The position numbers were made by a program, and so were the translations under genes. Shown here piece after piece: positions 19,666 to 28,940 of a DNA stretch of 64,000 nt. Source of the DNA: Pycnococcus provasolii (taxonomy: Eukaryota > Chlorophyta > Pseudoscourfieldiophyceae > Pseudoscourfieldiales > Pycnococcaceae). Position 1 is the stretch's first letter. Every line of letters starts with the position of its first letter. The notes beneath the pieces are model-generated. The model worked only from the letters and a program-made list of their open reading frames with translations. It had not been told where the DNA came from and did no database searches. The stretch is taken from contig OW568880.1 of assembly GCA_938743325.2 (NCBI GenBank), positions 62,001 through 126,000 of the forward strand, written 5' to 3'.

Positions 19666-22302
19666 TTACTCGTCATCGTCGTCATCATCGTCGTCGTCGT
19701 CGTCGTCGTCTTCCTCCTCTTCCAACCACTCCAACAGTGCCGCGCACTTCTTCACGAAGACCAAGTCCTCCTCATCCGCTCCCTCCTTCTCCTCCGCCCA
19801 CTTCAGAATCGCTTCATCCGTGAGAACGTCCGCCTCGTACATCTCCTTGAGCACGTGCGCGAAAATTGGCGCGTACAACGCGCCATGCATGCCTTGGAAA
19901 TCCTCCTCCTCTCCACAGAACTCCTCCAACGTAAGGAGGAGCTCTACCTGGTCGTCCACCGATTTCAAAAATCGCTGGAGCAGTGCCCCCCATGTCTTAA
20001 GCTGCGCCCTCAATTTCGCCACCAGCATCTTCAGCTGGCCGGCGTCTCCTCGCAACTCCTCCACAGACAGCGTGCTATTAAAGAGCACCTCGTCCTGCGC
20101 CTCCACGCGCCGTCGTCCTGATGGCGCAGGCAGCGCGAGCATCAGCAGCGTTACTGCTATGTACCGCGCGCAATCTGCGAACGTTCGGTCCTCCGCGATT
20201 TTGAGCGCATTCAGCTCTATCACCGCATTCGTCTGGTCAAACCTCTCGCGCACGCACCTCAGGAATGTCGCCATCACCTCCTTCTGGAATGGCCAGTCAC
20301 CGTCTCCTGCCGCCGAAACTTCCTTGGCACCTCCTGCGCGCACGGCGTCGTCGTCGTCGCTGTCGCTGTTGTCGCCGCCACCTCCTTTCTGGCCCACGAC
20401 ATCTTGACGCCTCGACTCCGGCATTGGCATCACGAATGCATTCATGCTCGGCACCGCCAGGCTCCCACATCCAAACGATTCCCAGTTTGCCCACCTCCAA
20501 CCTGCGCCTCCCGCACCGACGCCTTCGGTGTCCCACGCGGGCAGGCGCGCCTCTCTGAGAATCTCGGCGCCCCCGGCATGATCGCCACTTGCACTCGCAG
20601 CAGCCGCTTGCACGGCAGCACTTGGCGGCTCGAGGTGATCGCTGTGCGTCGAGCCGCCGCCGTCCATTCCTCCATCCTCTCCCTCAGATCTCCCTCGGAG
20701 CATGTCGCCCATCGTGTCGTCGTCGCTGTCGTCGGCGTCGTCACGCGGGGGCAGCATCAGCGCCAGACGCCTCCCGGGGGGAACGTTCACGCCCGCGCCA
20801 ATCACGGTGCCTCGTGCGAGCACCACCCCGCCAGACAGGGTTGCGCCTGGATGCACGACGCAGCCTTCCGAAACGAACGCATCCTTCAGCACGCATCCTG
20901 GGCCAATGCTGCACCCATTCATCAGGTGGCTGTTCACCACCAGCGCACCCTGCCCCACGATGCATCCTCGCCCCACGCTCGAGCCCAGCACGCGGCAGCC
21001 ACGTCCCAGGATCGCGCCGGAGCCAATCACGCTGTCTCCGCCCACAAAGGCGCCAATCGCGCTGTCTCCGCCGACGAAAACAGCGCCGCCCGCGGTGTCG
21101 TCGCTGATGCTCACGCCGTCCTCGGCGTAGTAAGAGTCCATGCGTGGCCCGCGCACGCGAACGCGTCGGTACGTGCTCGGCACGCCGTCCGTCACGTCCC
21201 AGCCCAGCTGCGCCGTGCCCGCGACGGGGTGGAACAGGTTGCGATCCACCGAAATCGGCTCGCACGCGTACCTCTTCGTGACGTCCCGTGCCATCGCGGC
21301 GTAGGCGCGAAGGTTGTGCGCGCGGCATGCGTAGTAGTGCGTCGGCGGCTTGGGAACGGCGGGAGTATCAGGCACGGGCTGGAGATCCTCCAGCAACGTG
21401 ACGTGCAGGTTCTTGCCCAGCTCCGCACCCTCGATGAGCATGCCCTGCACAAAGTCCTTGCGAAGGTGCTCCCAGTCGAAGTTGTCCTGGAACAGGCTGA
21501 GCACCTCCGGGCTGCATATGTAGATCTGCGTCTCCTGCACGTCGCTGCGGCACTTGACCACGAAGCGCCCCTCGAACCACTCGCGGTTGACGCGCAGCGT
21601 GGCGACGCCGTCGTCGTTGTCGTCGTCAGCGAGAGCGAGCAGCTGGCTAGTCACGTTGTCGAGCGCGATCTGCACCTCCGCCTCACCGTACCTCGCTCGC
21701 CTCGTTCCCGGCGAAACGCGCCGTCCCACGATGGTCATGACGCTTCCCTCCTTTTTGACACGCGTCCTGTGAGCAGCCACAAGGCTTCGCAGCGGGAAGT
21801 TCGCGACGGTATCCCCAAAGCACAGCACGAAGTCCGTGCGTATCGTCCCTCGCTCGTACACGACGCGAAGCGTGTCTCCGACACTCTTGCACGCGTGGCT
21901 GACGAGCACGTGTATTTCCATCGCGCCCGGGCGCGTCTTTGACGACTTTTTGATTGCGGCGGTGGTCTCCGACGCGGCGGCTTCCCCCGCTGCCGCTGCC
22001 GCCCCCTCCGCTGGTACGAAGTGGGATCCCCACTTCGGGTGTCTCGCGATGTACGCGTGTATTTGGTGCGCGTGCGCGCAGCAGAAGAGCACAGCTTTTT
22101 GCACGCCACCTGCGGATAGCCATTCGAGCGTGTATTCGAGCAGAGGCACGTTGAGGAGCGGGAGTAGGCACTTCGGCCTCTGAATGGTGAGCGGTCTGAA
22201 GTCCTGCGTGAATGTGTCGCAGAGGACGAGCGCGGATAAGATGGGTTCGTTTTCGGAGCGAGAAGATGGAGGCGTCTGAGAAGACGCACCTCCACGACCC
22301 AT
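19666..22302 (-). CDS. EIF2B5: Translation initiation factor eIF2B, epsilon (catalytic) subunit
   Basis: 878 residues. It is the guanine-nucleotide exchange subunit that recharges eIF2 with GTP. The N-terminal nucleotidyltransferase-like domain opens with LCDTFTQDFRPLTIQRPKCL and LLEYTLEWL. Left-handed beta-helix hexapeptide repeats (GGDSAIGAFVGGDSVIGSGA) run at about 400-510. The C-terminal W2/HEAT domain (about 680-850) carries the exchange activity, with LLTLEEFCGEEEDFQGMHGA and EAILKWAEEKEG, and ends in a poly-Asp tail. The ATG at 22302 is preferred over in-frame upstream codons (to 22425), which encode leader-like sequence. TTACA at 19647-19651 is UGUAA in sense. Confidence 0.93.
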   Translation of the reverse strand: MGRGGASSQTPPSSRSENEPILSALVLCDTFTQDFRPLTIQRPKCLLPLLNVPLLEYTLEWLSAGGVQKAVLFCCAHAHQIHAYIARHPKWGSHFVPAEGAAAAAGEAAASETTAAIKKSSKTRPGAMEIHVLVSHACKSVGDTLRVVYERGTIRTDFVLCFGDTVANFPLRSLVAAHRTRVKKEGSVMTIVGRRVSPGTRRARYGEAEVQIALDNVTSQLLALADDDNDDGVATLRVNREWFEGRFVVKCRSDVQETQIYICSPEVLSLFQDNFDWEHLRKDFVQGMLIEGAELGKNLHVTLLEDLQPVPDTPAVPKPPTHYYACRAHNLRAYAAMARDVTKRYACEPISVDRNLFHPVAGTAQLGWDVTDGVPSTYRRVRVRGPRMDSYYAEDGVSISDDTAGGAVFVGGDSAIGAFVGGDSVIGSGAILGRGCRVLGSSVGRGCIVGQGALVVNSHLMNGCSIGPGCVLKDAFVSEGCVVHPGATLSGGVVLARGTVIGAGVNVPPGRRLALMLPPRDDADDSDDDTMGDMLRGRSEGEDGGMDGGGSTHSDHLEPPSAAVQAAAASASGDHAGGAEILREARLPAWDTEGVGAGGAGWRWANWESFGCGSLAVPSMNAFVMPMPESRRQDVVGQKGGGGDNSDSDDDDAVRAGGAKEVSAAGDGDWPFQKEVMATFLRCVRERFDQTNAVIELNALKIAEDRTFADCARYIAVTLLMLALPAPSGRRRVEAQDEVLFNSTLSVEELRGDAGQLKMLVAKLRAQLKTWGALLQRFLKSVDDQVELLLTLEEFCGEEEDFQGMHGALYAPIFAHVLKEMYEADVLTDEAILKWAEEKEGADEEDLVFVKKCAALLEWLEEEEDDDDDDDDDDDDDE

Positions 22303-22910
22303 TGTATTCTGTGAGAGCAACGACGAGAGGAGAGAAGAAAGAGTGCTGCTGCCACCAATATGTATGTGCTTGCTGAGTGAGTGAAAATGAAGCAGATGGT
22401 TAGGAGGAATCGGCGCCGCCGCCACTCAGAACCAAACCCAAACCCAAACCCAAACCAAACAGGGAGCGGGAAGGGAGCGGAAGAAGCCCTAAGGCTAACC
22501 CTAACCCTAACCCTAGCACTAACCCTAACCCTAACCCTAACCCTAACCCTAACCCTAACCCTAACCCTAATCACACCATAGTATAAAACCCTAATCTGAA
22601 CCTGGATCCCTCTCAGACCAAGCGGGGGCAGTCTCGTGAGTCAGTCAGTCGCACAGCCCCTCCCTCCTCTCCCTCCATGAGGTCCCATTCCCATTCCCAT
22701 TCCCAGTGTGTGCTGTGGCGTGCTTTGCCGTGCTTTGCTTTGTTTTCTTAATTCACTTGCATGCACACTTCTTGTTCGTGGAAGCCTTCTTCTTCTTTAA
22801 AGAAGCCTTCCATACGCCGAATTACAGTACTGCCAGGCTCTCTCATCAGTAGTAGTCCTAGTAAGAAGTCGGACTTCCGTCACACCTCCCTTCATCAAGT
22901 CAACGTCATC
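22303..22910. promoter_or_regulatory. Divergent promoter space between eIF2B epsilon and the thiol methyltransferase
   Basis: About 600 bp serving two divergent genes. It holds an AAACCC-rich stretch (22435-22462), the CCCTAA array at 22495-22571, a GGATCCC at about 22603 and TCCCAT repeats at 22685-22705. No gene seen. Confidence 0.6.
22495..22571. repeat. Internal telomere-like (CCCTAA)n array
   Basis: Thirteen consecutive hexamers of CTAACC phase; one, near 22513, is degenerate (CTAGCA) and the last is also imperfect. Genes lie on both sides, so this is not a chromosome end. Confidence 0.95.
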
Positions 22911-23585
22911 ATGGCAGCTCAGCAGCGCACGTCATCCTCCGAAGCGGCGCGATGGGAAGGCATGTGGTCGGCAGGACTTAAGCCGGGAGACGCGTTCGAC
23001 GCGGCGAGGGTCGAGCCAGCGCTGGCGTCGGCTATCGCGCTCGACGACGCCTCGAAGCTGGACCCGCCGCTGGGCATGAGCCGCGCAAGCGAGATGACGG
23101 CGCTCGTTCCAGGATGTGGAAGAGGATACGCGGTTGCGGCACTCGCGAAGATGGATAGGTTTGAGCACGCCACAGGCTTGGAGGTCTCACCCACCGCGCA
23201 GAAGGCGTGTGAAGACTACCTCAAGCAAGAGGGCGTGCAGTCTAAGGCGAGCGTCGTCATCGGCGACTTCTTCACGCACGAAACGCAGTACAACCTTGTG
23301 TACGACTGCACGTTCCTTTGCGCGATACCACCGTCCATGCGTGAGAGCTGGGCCGACCAGATGAGCAAGATCGTCGCTCCGGGCGGCGAGCTTTTCCAGA
23401 TCGTGTTTCCCATTAACGAGTCGCGCGACGCGAACGTCGGTCCCCCGTTCGCGCTGAGCAAGTCGCTCGTCGAGGGCCTGCTGGTTCCCCGCGGCTTCAC
23501 GCTGGTGAGCTACGGCGCGTCGGAGCAGGCGGCGCGCAAGGCGCCGGGCGCGGAGGCTGTCGCACGGTGGCGCAGACACGAGTAA
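22911..23585 (+). CDS. TPMT/HOL-family thiol (halide) S-methyltransferase
   Basis: 224 residues from ATG 22911. An in-frame ATG at 22761 would add 50 residues with a basic, Ser-rich character, so a targeting peptide is possible. Members methylate thiols, bisulfide or halide ions with S-adenosylmethionine. SAM-binding motif I is LVPGCGRGYAVAALA. The family start ARWEGMWSAGLKPGDAFD and the later block YDCTFLCAIPPSMRESWADQ are both present, as is the GGELFQIVFP strand. Length matches plant and algal homologues. Which substrate it prefers cannot be read from sequence. Confidence 0.85.
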   Translation: MAAQQRTSSSEAARWEGMWSAGLKPGDAFDAARVEPALASAIALDDASKLDPPLGMSRASEMTALVPGCGRGYAVAALAKMDRFEHATGLEVSPTAQKACEDYLKQEGVQSKASVVIGDFFTHETQYNLVYDCTFLCAIPPSMRESWADQMSKIVAPGGELFQIVFPINESRDANVGPPFALSKSLVEGLLVPRGFTLVSYGASEQAARKAPGAEAVARWRRHE

Positions 23586-23645
23586 GTAGTGTACTATCGT
23601 AACATACATAGACTACAGACATAAATTGGAATGAAGGTGCACAGA

Positions 23646-25016
23646 TCAGTCCAGCACGATTGGCAGGAAGTCTTCGCGCCTTAGCGCCACTTCTCCTTGC
23701 GGCCAACCCTCGAGCACGCACAACGCCGCAAGCCTTCCGATTTCATCCGAAGACTTCGCGGCTAGGCCATTGCCGCCTGTGCACACGAAGAGGCCATCAG
23801 AGCCGATGGCGCCGACGAACGGTCGACCTGTTGGGGTGTGAGTCGTTGCGCAGCTATCATTGATTTGTCCAAGGGGCTGGAGGCCGGGGATGAGCTGATT
23901 AAGCAGCGCTGCCATTTCTTCAGCGGCAGTAGCCTCGCCACCGGATTTGTACCACGCCACAATGTCGTCGTGCGTTACGAGCTCGCGCTTGCCAGGTTCG
24001 AGATGCTCGCTCGTTGCCTGCGCCCCGCGCATCAGCGCACCACCAAGCTTCAAGCGCACTGAACCATCTGGATACTTGATTGGAGGAAGAAGATATGCCC
24101 AGCAGTGGTCGTCTTTATATATGATGCTCGGCATATTGCGAAGGCGATGTTCGTCGTGAGAATTCAAAACGAAATGGACGGTCTGCGCCGTGCGAGTAGA
24201 GAGTGCGAGGCGTACCTGTTCGCCGTTTGGCCCGCCGGGCAGTAGGTTCCCTCGATTGCTTGATGCTCCAACCGCGACGAGAATCTTTTGCGATCGCAAG
24301 GAATGTGACGGCGTTTGCACGACAAATCCACCTCCTTCCTGGTCGCGATGCACTCCCACAACCTCCTCCTCGACGAGTGATGCACCGTGTGCCTGAGCCG
24401 CGAGCGCCTGCGCCTGCACAAGTTCTCTTGCCGAAACGAACCCGCTCTCCGCACGCTCGTAAACGCCGTCGTATTGAGGTGGAATGTCGAGGTACGGAAA
24501 GTTCTCTTTGAATGCTGTCGACTCGCTCTGCATTCTCTCGCACTGCACGTCTAGCGCTCGCGCGTTTCCCACTCGTTCTCTGACAGTGTCTGAGTCTCTC
24601 GGTGCGACCGCAAGGTTTCCCACCTCTTCGTAGAACTGTACGCCTCCCGACTCTCTCTTGATTTCATCGTACCTGTCGATTGACCTGACGGCCAGCAGCG
24701 CCCACACGTCGTCCGGGTCCGTCTTGCGCGTGATCCGCCCCTCGTCGTGGTGAGCTCCAAACACGCCCTTGCTTCGTGCGGCTTGCTCGAGCGGCCCGAC
24801 GAGCGCGACGCGCACGCCCGCCTTGGCGAGGTGGCGTGCGGCAGCTGCGCCGCAGAGCCCCCTGCCCACGACAGCGACGTCGAAGTTCTTTGAAGAAGAA
24901 GAAGCACCACCACCACCACCGCTCTTATTGGTAAGGCTGTTAACACAACTAAAGTTAGAGTGTTTGCTTTGCTTCATCGAAGTCTTGGTGATGGCGACAC
25001 CAAGGCCATATGACAT
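23646..25016 (-). CDS. FAD-dependent amine/amino-acid oxidoreductase (DAO family)
   Basis: 456 residues. Residues about 46-75 form the FAD-binding Rossmann motif (VAVVGRGLCGAAAARHLAKAG, GxGxxG pattern), followed by the substrate domain and the C-terminal GLFVCTGGNGLAAKSSDEIG block that closes the flavin site. Overall plan matches sarcosine-oxidase/DAO-type enzymes, which oxidise C-N bonds and release hydrogen peroxide. A 45-residue N-terminal extension (Ser/Asn-rich then poly-Gly) precedes the domain and could be a targeting peptide. The substrate is unknown. Convergent with the methyltransferase gene, 60 nt apart. Confidence 0.8.
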   Translation of the reverse strand: MSYGLGVAITKTSMKQSKHSNFSCVNSLTNKSGGGGGASSSSKNFDVAVVGRGLCGAAAARHLAKAGVRVALVGPLEQAARSKGVFGAHHDEGRITRKTDPDDVWALLAVRSIDRYDEIKRESGGVQFYEEVGNLAVAPRDSDTVRERVGNARALDVQCERMQSESTAFKENFPYLDIPPQYDGVYERAESGFVSARELVQAQALAAQAHGASLVEEEVVGVHRDQEGGGFVVQTPSHSLRSQKILVAVGASSNRGNLLPGGPNGEQVRLALSTRTAQTVHFVLNSHDEHRLRNMPSIIYKDDHCWAYLLPPIKYPDGSVRLKLGGALMRGAQATSEHLEPGKRELVTHDDIVAWYKSGGEATAAEEMAALLNQLIPGLQPLGQINDSCATTHTPTGRPFVGAIGSDGLFVCTGGNGLAAKSSDEIGRLAALCVLEGWPQGEVALRREDFLPIVLD

Positions 25017-25174
25017 GAACGGAGGATCAGGGCTGATGGTGATGATGAGGTGTTGAGGTGTTTGTTCATCCTACCAAAGTGCCACGTCCGGGATCACCAA
25101 AAGAAACCTGTGTGATTTATCGGGGTTTCAATCTGAAGAGTGGGCGTTACAAATAATCATTCGTGCTTGCGACG

Positions 25175-26761
25175 ATGCTGCCCCTAATGGCGGGCGGCGC
25201 TGCTATTGTCTTCGGCGCCGTGGTCGTCGCTGCTACCATCGTGCTCCGTCGCGTTGCTTCCATGCCGTTCGCGCCGCTCCATAAGGCGCTGCTTGGGCTG
25301 CGTCTGCGTTATCGCGTGGGCGGGCACGTCGAAACAAATCACCCGCACGCAGACATTTTCAAACGCATCGCGACAGCATTCGAAAACAACTTCGTCAAGG
25401 GACAGGAAATCGGCGCGCAGCTTGCCATCTACCACGATGGCAACCTCGTGGTGGATCTGTTCGGAGCCAATGACGATCATCCCGTGGGACGAAGTTATAA
25501 AGATGATTCGCTACAGATCATCTTCTCGTCGAGCAAGAATCTGACCGCTGTTGCAATTGCCATGGCGCTTGACAGGAATGGTGTCAAGTACACAGACCGC
25601 GTCGTCGATGTATGGCCTCAGTTTGCAAAATCTGAGGCGATGGACGACCTGCTGGAGCAAAACATGGAAGCGATGGTCGCTGGCATGCCCGCGAAGAGCG
25701 CCATCACCATTCAAGATGTCTTGCGACACGAATCGGGTCTACACCGATTCGCGGAGCCGATGATTGTTTCGAAAGTCGAAGACCTCGACGCCGATCCGTC
25801 GTACAGCTACGTTGCCGACTTGATTTCCCGTTCTCCGGTGACGCCGCCAGCGGTGGGTCAGGGTCCTCCCGAACAACAACAGAATGCAGGAGAGGATGCA
25901 CGTCGTCGTGGTTATCACGCGATCACTCGCGGAATGATTCTATCGCAGATCCTCCGCCGCATCGACAAGCGCGGCAAGCGCGGCGTTGGTGCGTTTTTGC
26001 GAGATGAGGTGATACAGCCACTCGAGCTCGAGGGTGAGCTTGCGTGCAGCAGTGAATGCGATCCACCGCTCAAACGGGTCATTCCCATGCAGCAAATTCC
26101 AACGCACGTTCGATTTGCACGGATCATCTGCCACATGGGTGAGCTCTTGCTCGTGTGGACTCTCGGTACGTGGGCGCCTTCGGGTGCTCAAGCGAACACC
26201 AGCAAGCTGCGGTGGGCAAAGAAAATCTACGACGCTGCCAAGGCTTACCCCATCGGTGGTTCGTATTCTCTGCTCAAGTACGGGTTCTGCAGTGACGACG
26301 GATCTTCTTACATGGACGGCACGCCTGGACTCTACAACAAGCCCGCTGGTATCAACATGGAATGCCCCAGCAGCAACATGGTGGCGAGCGCACGCGCGCT
26401 TGCCAAGGTTGGGAGTTGCCTCGTGCCCGCCAGCGGCGGCGATTCGGAAAAGAAGAAGCTGCTGAGCGACGCTGCGATCGATCGCATGCACGCAGACTCG
26501 ATCCTCCGATTGGACGAAGCGCTGTGTGTCCCGACGCGCTTCACTGCCGGTGGCTTCAACGACTTCACCGATTCGAAAATTTTCAGCAACGGCGCAGGCT
26601 GGTATGGTTGGGGAGGCTGGGGAGGCTCGTTGTTCGTCTGGAACAGGGATCGTCGACTCGTTCTGGCGTACACGATGAACGGCATGCACGACGAAGTTCT
26701 TGGCAAGGGTCGCGTATCCGCGGTGTTGGATGCACTTGCGGGGATTCCAGAAGCGGCTTAA
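25175..26761 (+). CDS. Membrane-anchored beta-lactamase-fold serine hydrolase (class C/LACTB-like)
   Basis: 528 residues from ATG 25175, with a hydrophobic anchor at residues about 5-30. The serine nucleophile motif SxxK is S118-S-S-K121 (FSSSKNLTAVAIAMALDR). A GYHAITRGMILSQILRRID block supplies the second-site tyrosine seen in this family. The third motif, usually HxG-like, reads GWYGWGGWGGSLF and lacks the His. Such eukaryotic proteins act as esterases, peptidases or mitochondrial filament proteins rather than antibiotic-resistance enzymes. Its stop codon overlaps that of the convergent gene 26758-27420. Confidence 0.85.
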   Translation: MLPLMAGGAAIVFGAVVVAATIVLRRVASMPFAPLHKALLGLRLRYRVGGHVETNHPHADIFKRIATAFENNFVKGQEIGAQLAIYHDGNLVVDLFGANDDHPVGRSYKDDSLQIIFSSSKNLTAVAIAMALDRNGVKYTDRVVDVWPQFAKSEAMDDLLEQNMEAMVAGMPAKSAITIQDVLRHESGLHRFAEPMIVSKVEDLDADPSYSYVADLISRSPVTPPAVGQGPPEQQQNAGEDARRRGYHAITRGMILSQILRRIDKRGKRGVGAFLRDEVIQPLELEGELACSSECDPPLKRVIPMQQIPTHVRFARIICHMGELLLVWTLGTWAPSGAQANTSKLRWAKKIYDAAKAYPIGGSYSLLKYGFCSDDGSSYMDGTPGLYNKPAGINMECPSSNMVASARALAKVGSCLVPASGGDSEKKKLLSDAAIDRMHADSILRLDEALCVPTRFTAGGFNDFTDSKIFSNGAGWYGWGGWGGSLFVWNRDRRLVLAYTMNGMHDEVLGKGRVSAVLDALAGIPEAA

Positions 26762-27420
26762 TCATCTCCATTCTGTTGTAAACTCTTTCCGCTCGTGTTT
26801 TTGACGTATTCCTGCATGAGCTGTCGATTCGCGCGCACGACTTCCTCCTGTAGTAGTTCGCTGAGTAGCTTGAAGTCGAACTCCGCCGCACATCGTTTTC
26901 GCACTTCAAGCAGTCTCACCGCGAGGCTTGGGCTGAGTTCCATCGCCTTGTTCATCCACGCGTCAGGATCTGTGAGCGGCACTTCTTCCATCAGGTACAC
27001 TAGGGACCCGTAGTCGGGCCACTGTTCGATGCGCGTCGCCGTTGGCGCGAGAGCGAGGTCGCCTTCGTTTCCGATGCCGTCGAATTCCGCGAGTACGATT
27101 TTCGCCGAAGCCCACGTGAGCAGCCTAGTGATTTGTTTGGATGCGAGCCTTTCGGCATACTCCGGCGTCCCTCCCGCGCTTACGGGTACTTCGAGCGCCT
27201 TTACAGGTACCACTACATGTCCTCGCCAACTCCTCTTCTGAACGGGAGCCCCTCTTCTATCATGATCGTGACGACAAGGACGAAAGCCACGACAAGACGC
27301 CACATTAAGACGCCACGACAAGACGCCAACGCCACCACCACCACCACCACCACCACCACCACCAACGTTACGACGAGGCTTATACACCGTGGACATGTTC
27401 CCCATCACGATCATGATCAT
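26758..27420 (-). CDS. RbcX-like Rubisco assembly chaperone (candidate)
   Basis: 220 residues from ATG 27420; later ATGs at 27405 and 27396 are also possible. The N-terminus is basic, with a poly-Gly run and Arg-rich stretches, and could be a plastid transit peptide. The C-terminal 130 residues resemble RbcX: a helix ITRLLTWASAKIVLAEFD like the peptide-binding groove, then AWMNKAMELSPSLAVRLLEV and CAAEFDFKLLSELLQEEVVR, close in pattern to the RbcX L-A-L-R-I-x-x-V-R and final N-x-x-L-M-x-E-Y helix. RbcX dimers clamp the C-terminus of the Rubisco large subunit. The call is by pattern; a plastid helical protein of another family cannot be excluded. Confidence 0.55.
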   Translation of the reverse strand: MIMIVMGNMSTVYKPRRNVGGGGGGGGGGGVGVLSWRLNVASCRGFRPCRHDHDRRGAPVQKRSWRGHVVVPVKALEVPVSAGGTPEYAERLASKQITRLLTWASAKIVLAEFDGIGNEGDLALAPTATRIEQWPDYGSLVYLMEEVPLTDPDAWMNKAMELSPSLAVRLLEVRKRCAAEFDFKLLSELLQEEVVRANRQLMQEYVKNTSGKSLQQNGDD

Positions 27421-27674
27421 CCTTGGACTTTGGGATTCCAGAATCCCGAGCGAGATCAGGCGGGGAGGGGAGGGGCAGGAATGGGACAAAAAACCCGACA
27501 AAACCGATTTCTATCCCCCTCAGAACCTCCCTCAATCAATCGACTTCCTTAAAGTTTAACACACCTGCAACCTGTCGGCCTTGAACCGTTGCAAGGTTCT
27601 TGATCCAAGCTGTTTCTTGAACACTATTGTGGTCATTGTATTAAGGTTAGTCGCACAAGCTTCCATCCACGGCC

Positions 27675-28568
27675 ATGGCCGTGCTCCGTGAGGCGTGCTC
27701 CGTGAGGAAGACGCCTTCTTTTGACTTACTACGGTTAATACGGTCAGCATTGTTATTAGTCCTATTAGTCTTTGCTGAAGCGCGCCTCGACGACGACGCC
27801 CTTGAAGACGTGCGATGGCTGCACCGCCCGTGCCACCTCAACTGCACGCGATGGACGCTCGTCGGATCGGGACACGTCACCGAGCAAGAGTACGAAAGTA
27901 TCAACAACGCACAAGGCTGTGTGGCGTGGTTCAGCGAAATCGTCAAGGGAATGAAAATAGACATGTTCGTCGCGCGACACGGCGCGTTTCGACCCAACTG
28001 GAACGGAATCATACCGCGAGACGTGCCGCAGTGTCCCGTGCTCGTCGATCCAGTTAGCATCGCACGCGCGAACGACGCGCTCTGGGCTGGCGGATACCTC
28101 GACCCCATCTTCGTCTACGAACGTGCGCCAAGCTACAACCACCCCAATCCGAAGGTCTCGCCAAACGCGCGCATCTTTCCGGGGTGCGCGACGTGCAACG
28201 ACGACAGAAGCGCGTGCATGCACGGCAAGCATAAGAACGGGCCGTCGACGGGCGCGGCGCTCATATCGTACCTCCAGGGTGTTCAAACGGTGCAGCGCAT
28301 AGACACGTACGGCATGACGTTCGACTACCAGTACGGGCTCGACTACCACATTGACTTCGTGAGGCCGCTCGTGAGGCAGTGCTGCACGAAGTGCGTCTTC
28401 CACGGCGTGCCCACAACTCGCGTCAAGCCGGAGTGGTCGCTCGACGAGCACCGCTCATCTATGCAAGCTGTGCAAAGCGCCAATGCAGCACGGCGCGACT
28501 CGCTGCGTAACAAGCTCGCCGCGCTCCGTCAAAGACCAAAGCCGTGGATTCAACATGGACGGCGCTGA
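27675..28568 (+). CDS. GT29-like (sialyltransferase-type) putative glycosyltransferase
   Basis: 297 residues. An N-terminal hydrophobic anchor at about 17-35 suggests a type II Golgi protein. Two blocks recall GT29 sialylmotifs: CTRWTLVGSGHVTEQEYESI at about 56-75 (L-motif-like) and GPSTGAALISYLQGV followed by RIDTYGMTF at about 195-220 (S-motif-like P-S-T-G...Y-G). Several conserved cysteines (CHLNC, CATCNDDRSAC, CCTKC) could form disulfides. Many algae have GT29-like proteins of unproven specificity. UGUAA at 28607-28611 follows the stop. Confidence 0.5.
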   Translation: MAVLREACSVRKTPSFDLLRLIRSALLLVLLVFAEARLDDDALEDVRWLHRPCHLNCTRWTLVGSGHVTEQEYESINNAQGCVAWFSEIVKGMKIDMFVARHGAFRPNWNGIIPRDVPQCPVLVDPVSIARANDALWAGGYLDPIFVYERAPSYNHPNPKVSPNARIFPGCATCNDDRSACMHGKHKNGPSTGAALISYLQGVQTVQRIDTYGMTFDYQYGLDYHIDFVRPLVRQCCTKCVFHGVPTTRVKPEWSLDEHRSSMQAVQSANAARRDSLRNKLAALRQRPKPWIQHGRR

Positions 28569-28928
28569 CGATTTTGTCTTTTGTTAGTTAAGTATAGTAG
28601 TTGTTGTGTAACATGAAGTGAAGCTCTTGTACATCAACAAATCACCTCGTGGTTGTCGCAGAGCTGCTCCGCGCATGCTTGCCCAATAATACTTCGTTGC
28701 CAACACGCTAGCATCGCACTCGTGCCGTTGACTTCATGACTTGAGCTAAGTGACTGAAACCGTAACAAGTATCAAGAGAAAATAAAGCGGCCGCTAACCT
28801 TAAGCGACCTCAAGTAGTACATAGCGCACTGGAATAGTGAGTAGTAGTAAGAACCACTGGTAGTGGCCACCACTACAGATGAATGTTAGATCGGTCGGTA
28901 ATCAAGGATCCAACGCCGTCCACGTGTC
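28569..28928. other. Intergenic, no gene seen
   Basis: AT-richer than its surroundings. It holds the 3' end of the GT29-like gene and nothing recognisable before the palindromic array. Confidence 0.5.
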
Positions 28929-28940
28929 ACACTTTCTGCT

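Noticed and set aside
20404-21942. 512-codon frame antisense to eIF2B epsilon
   Set aside because: The opposite strand encodes a clear eIF2B epsilon. This frame is rich in Arg, His and Ala as expected of a shadow in GC-rich DNA and resembles nothing.
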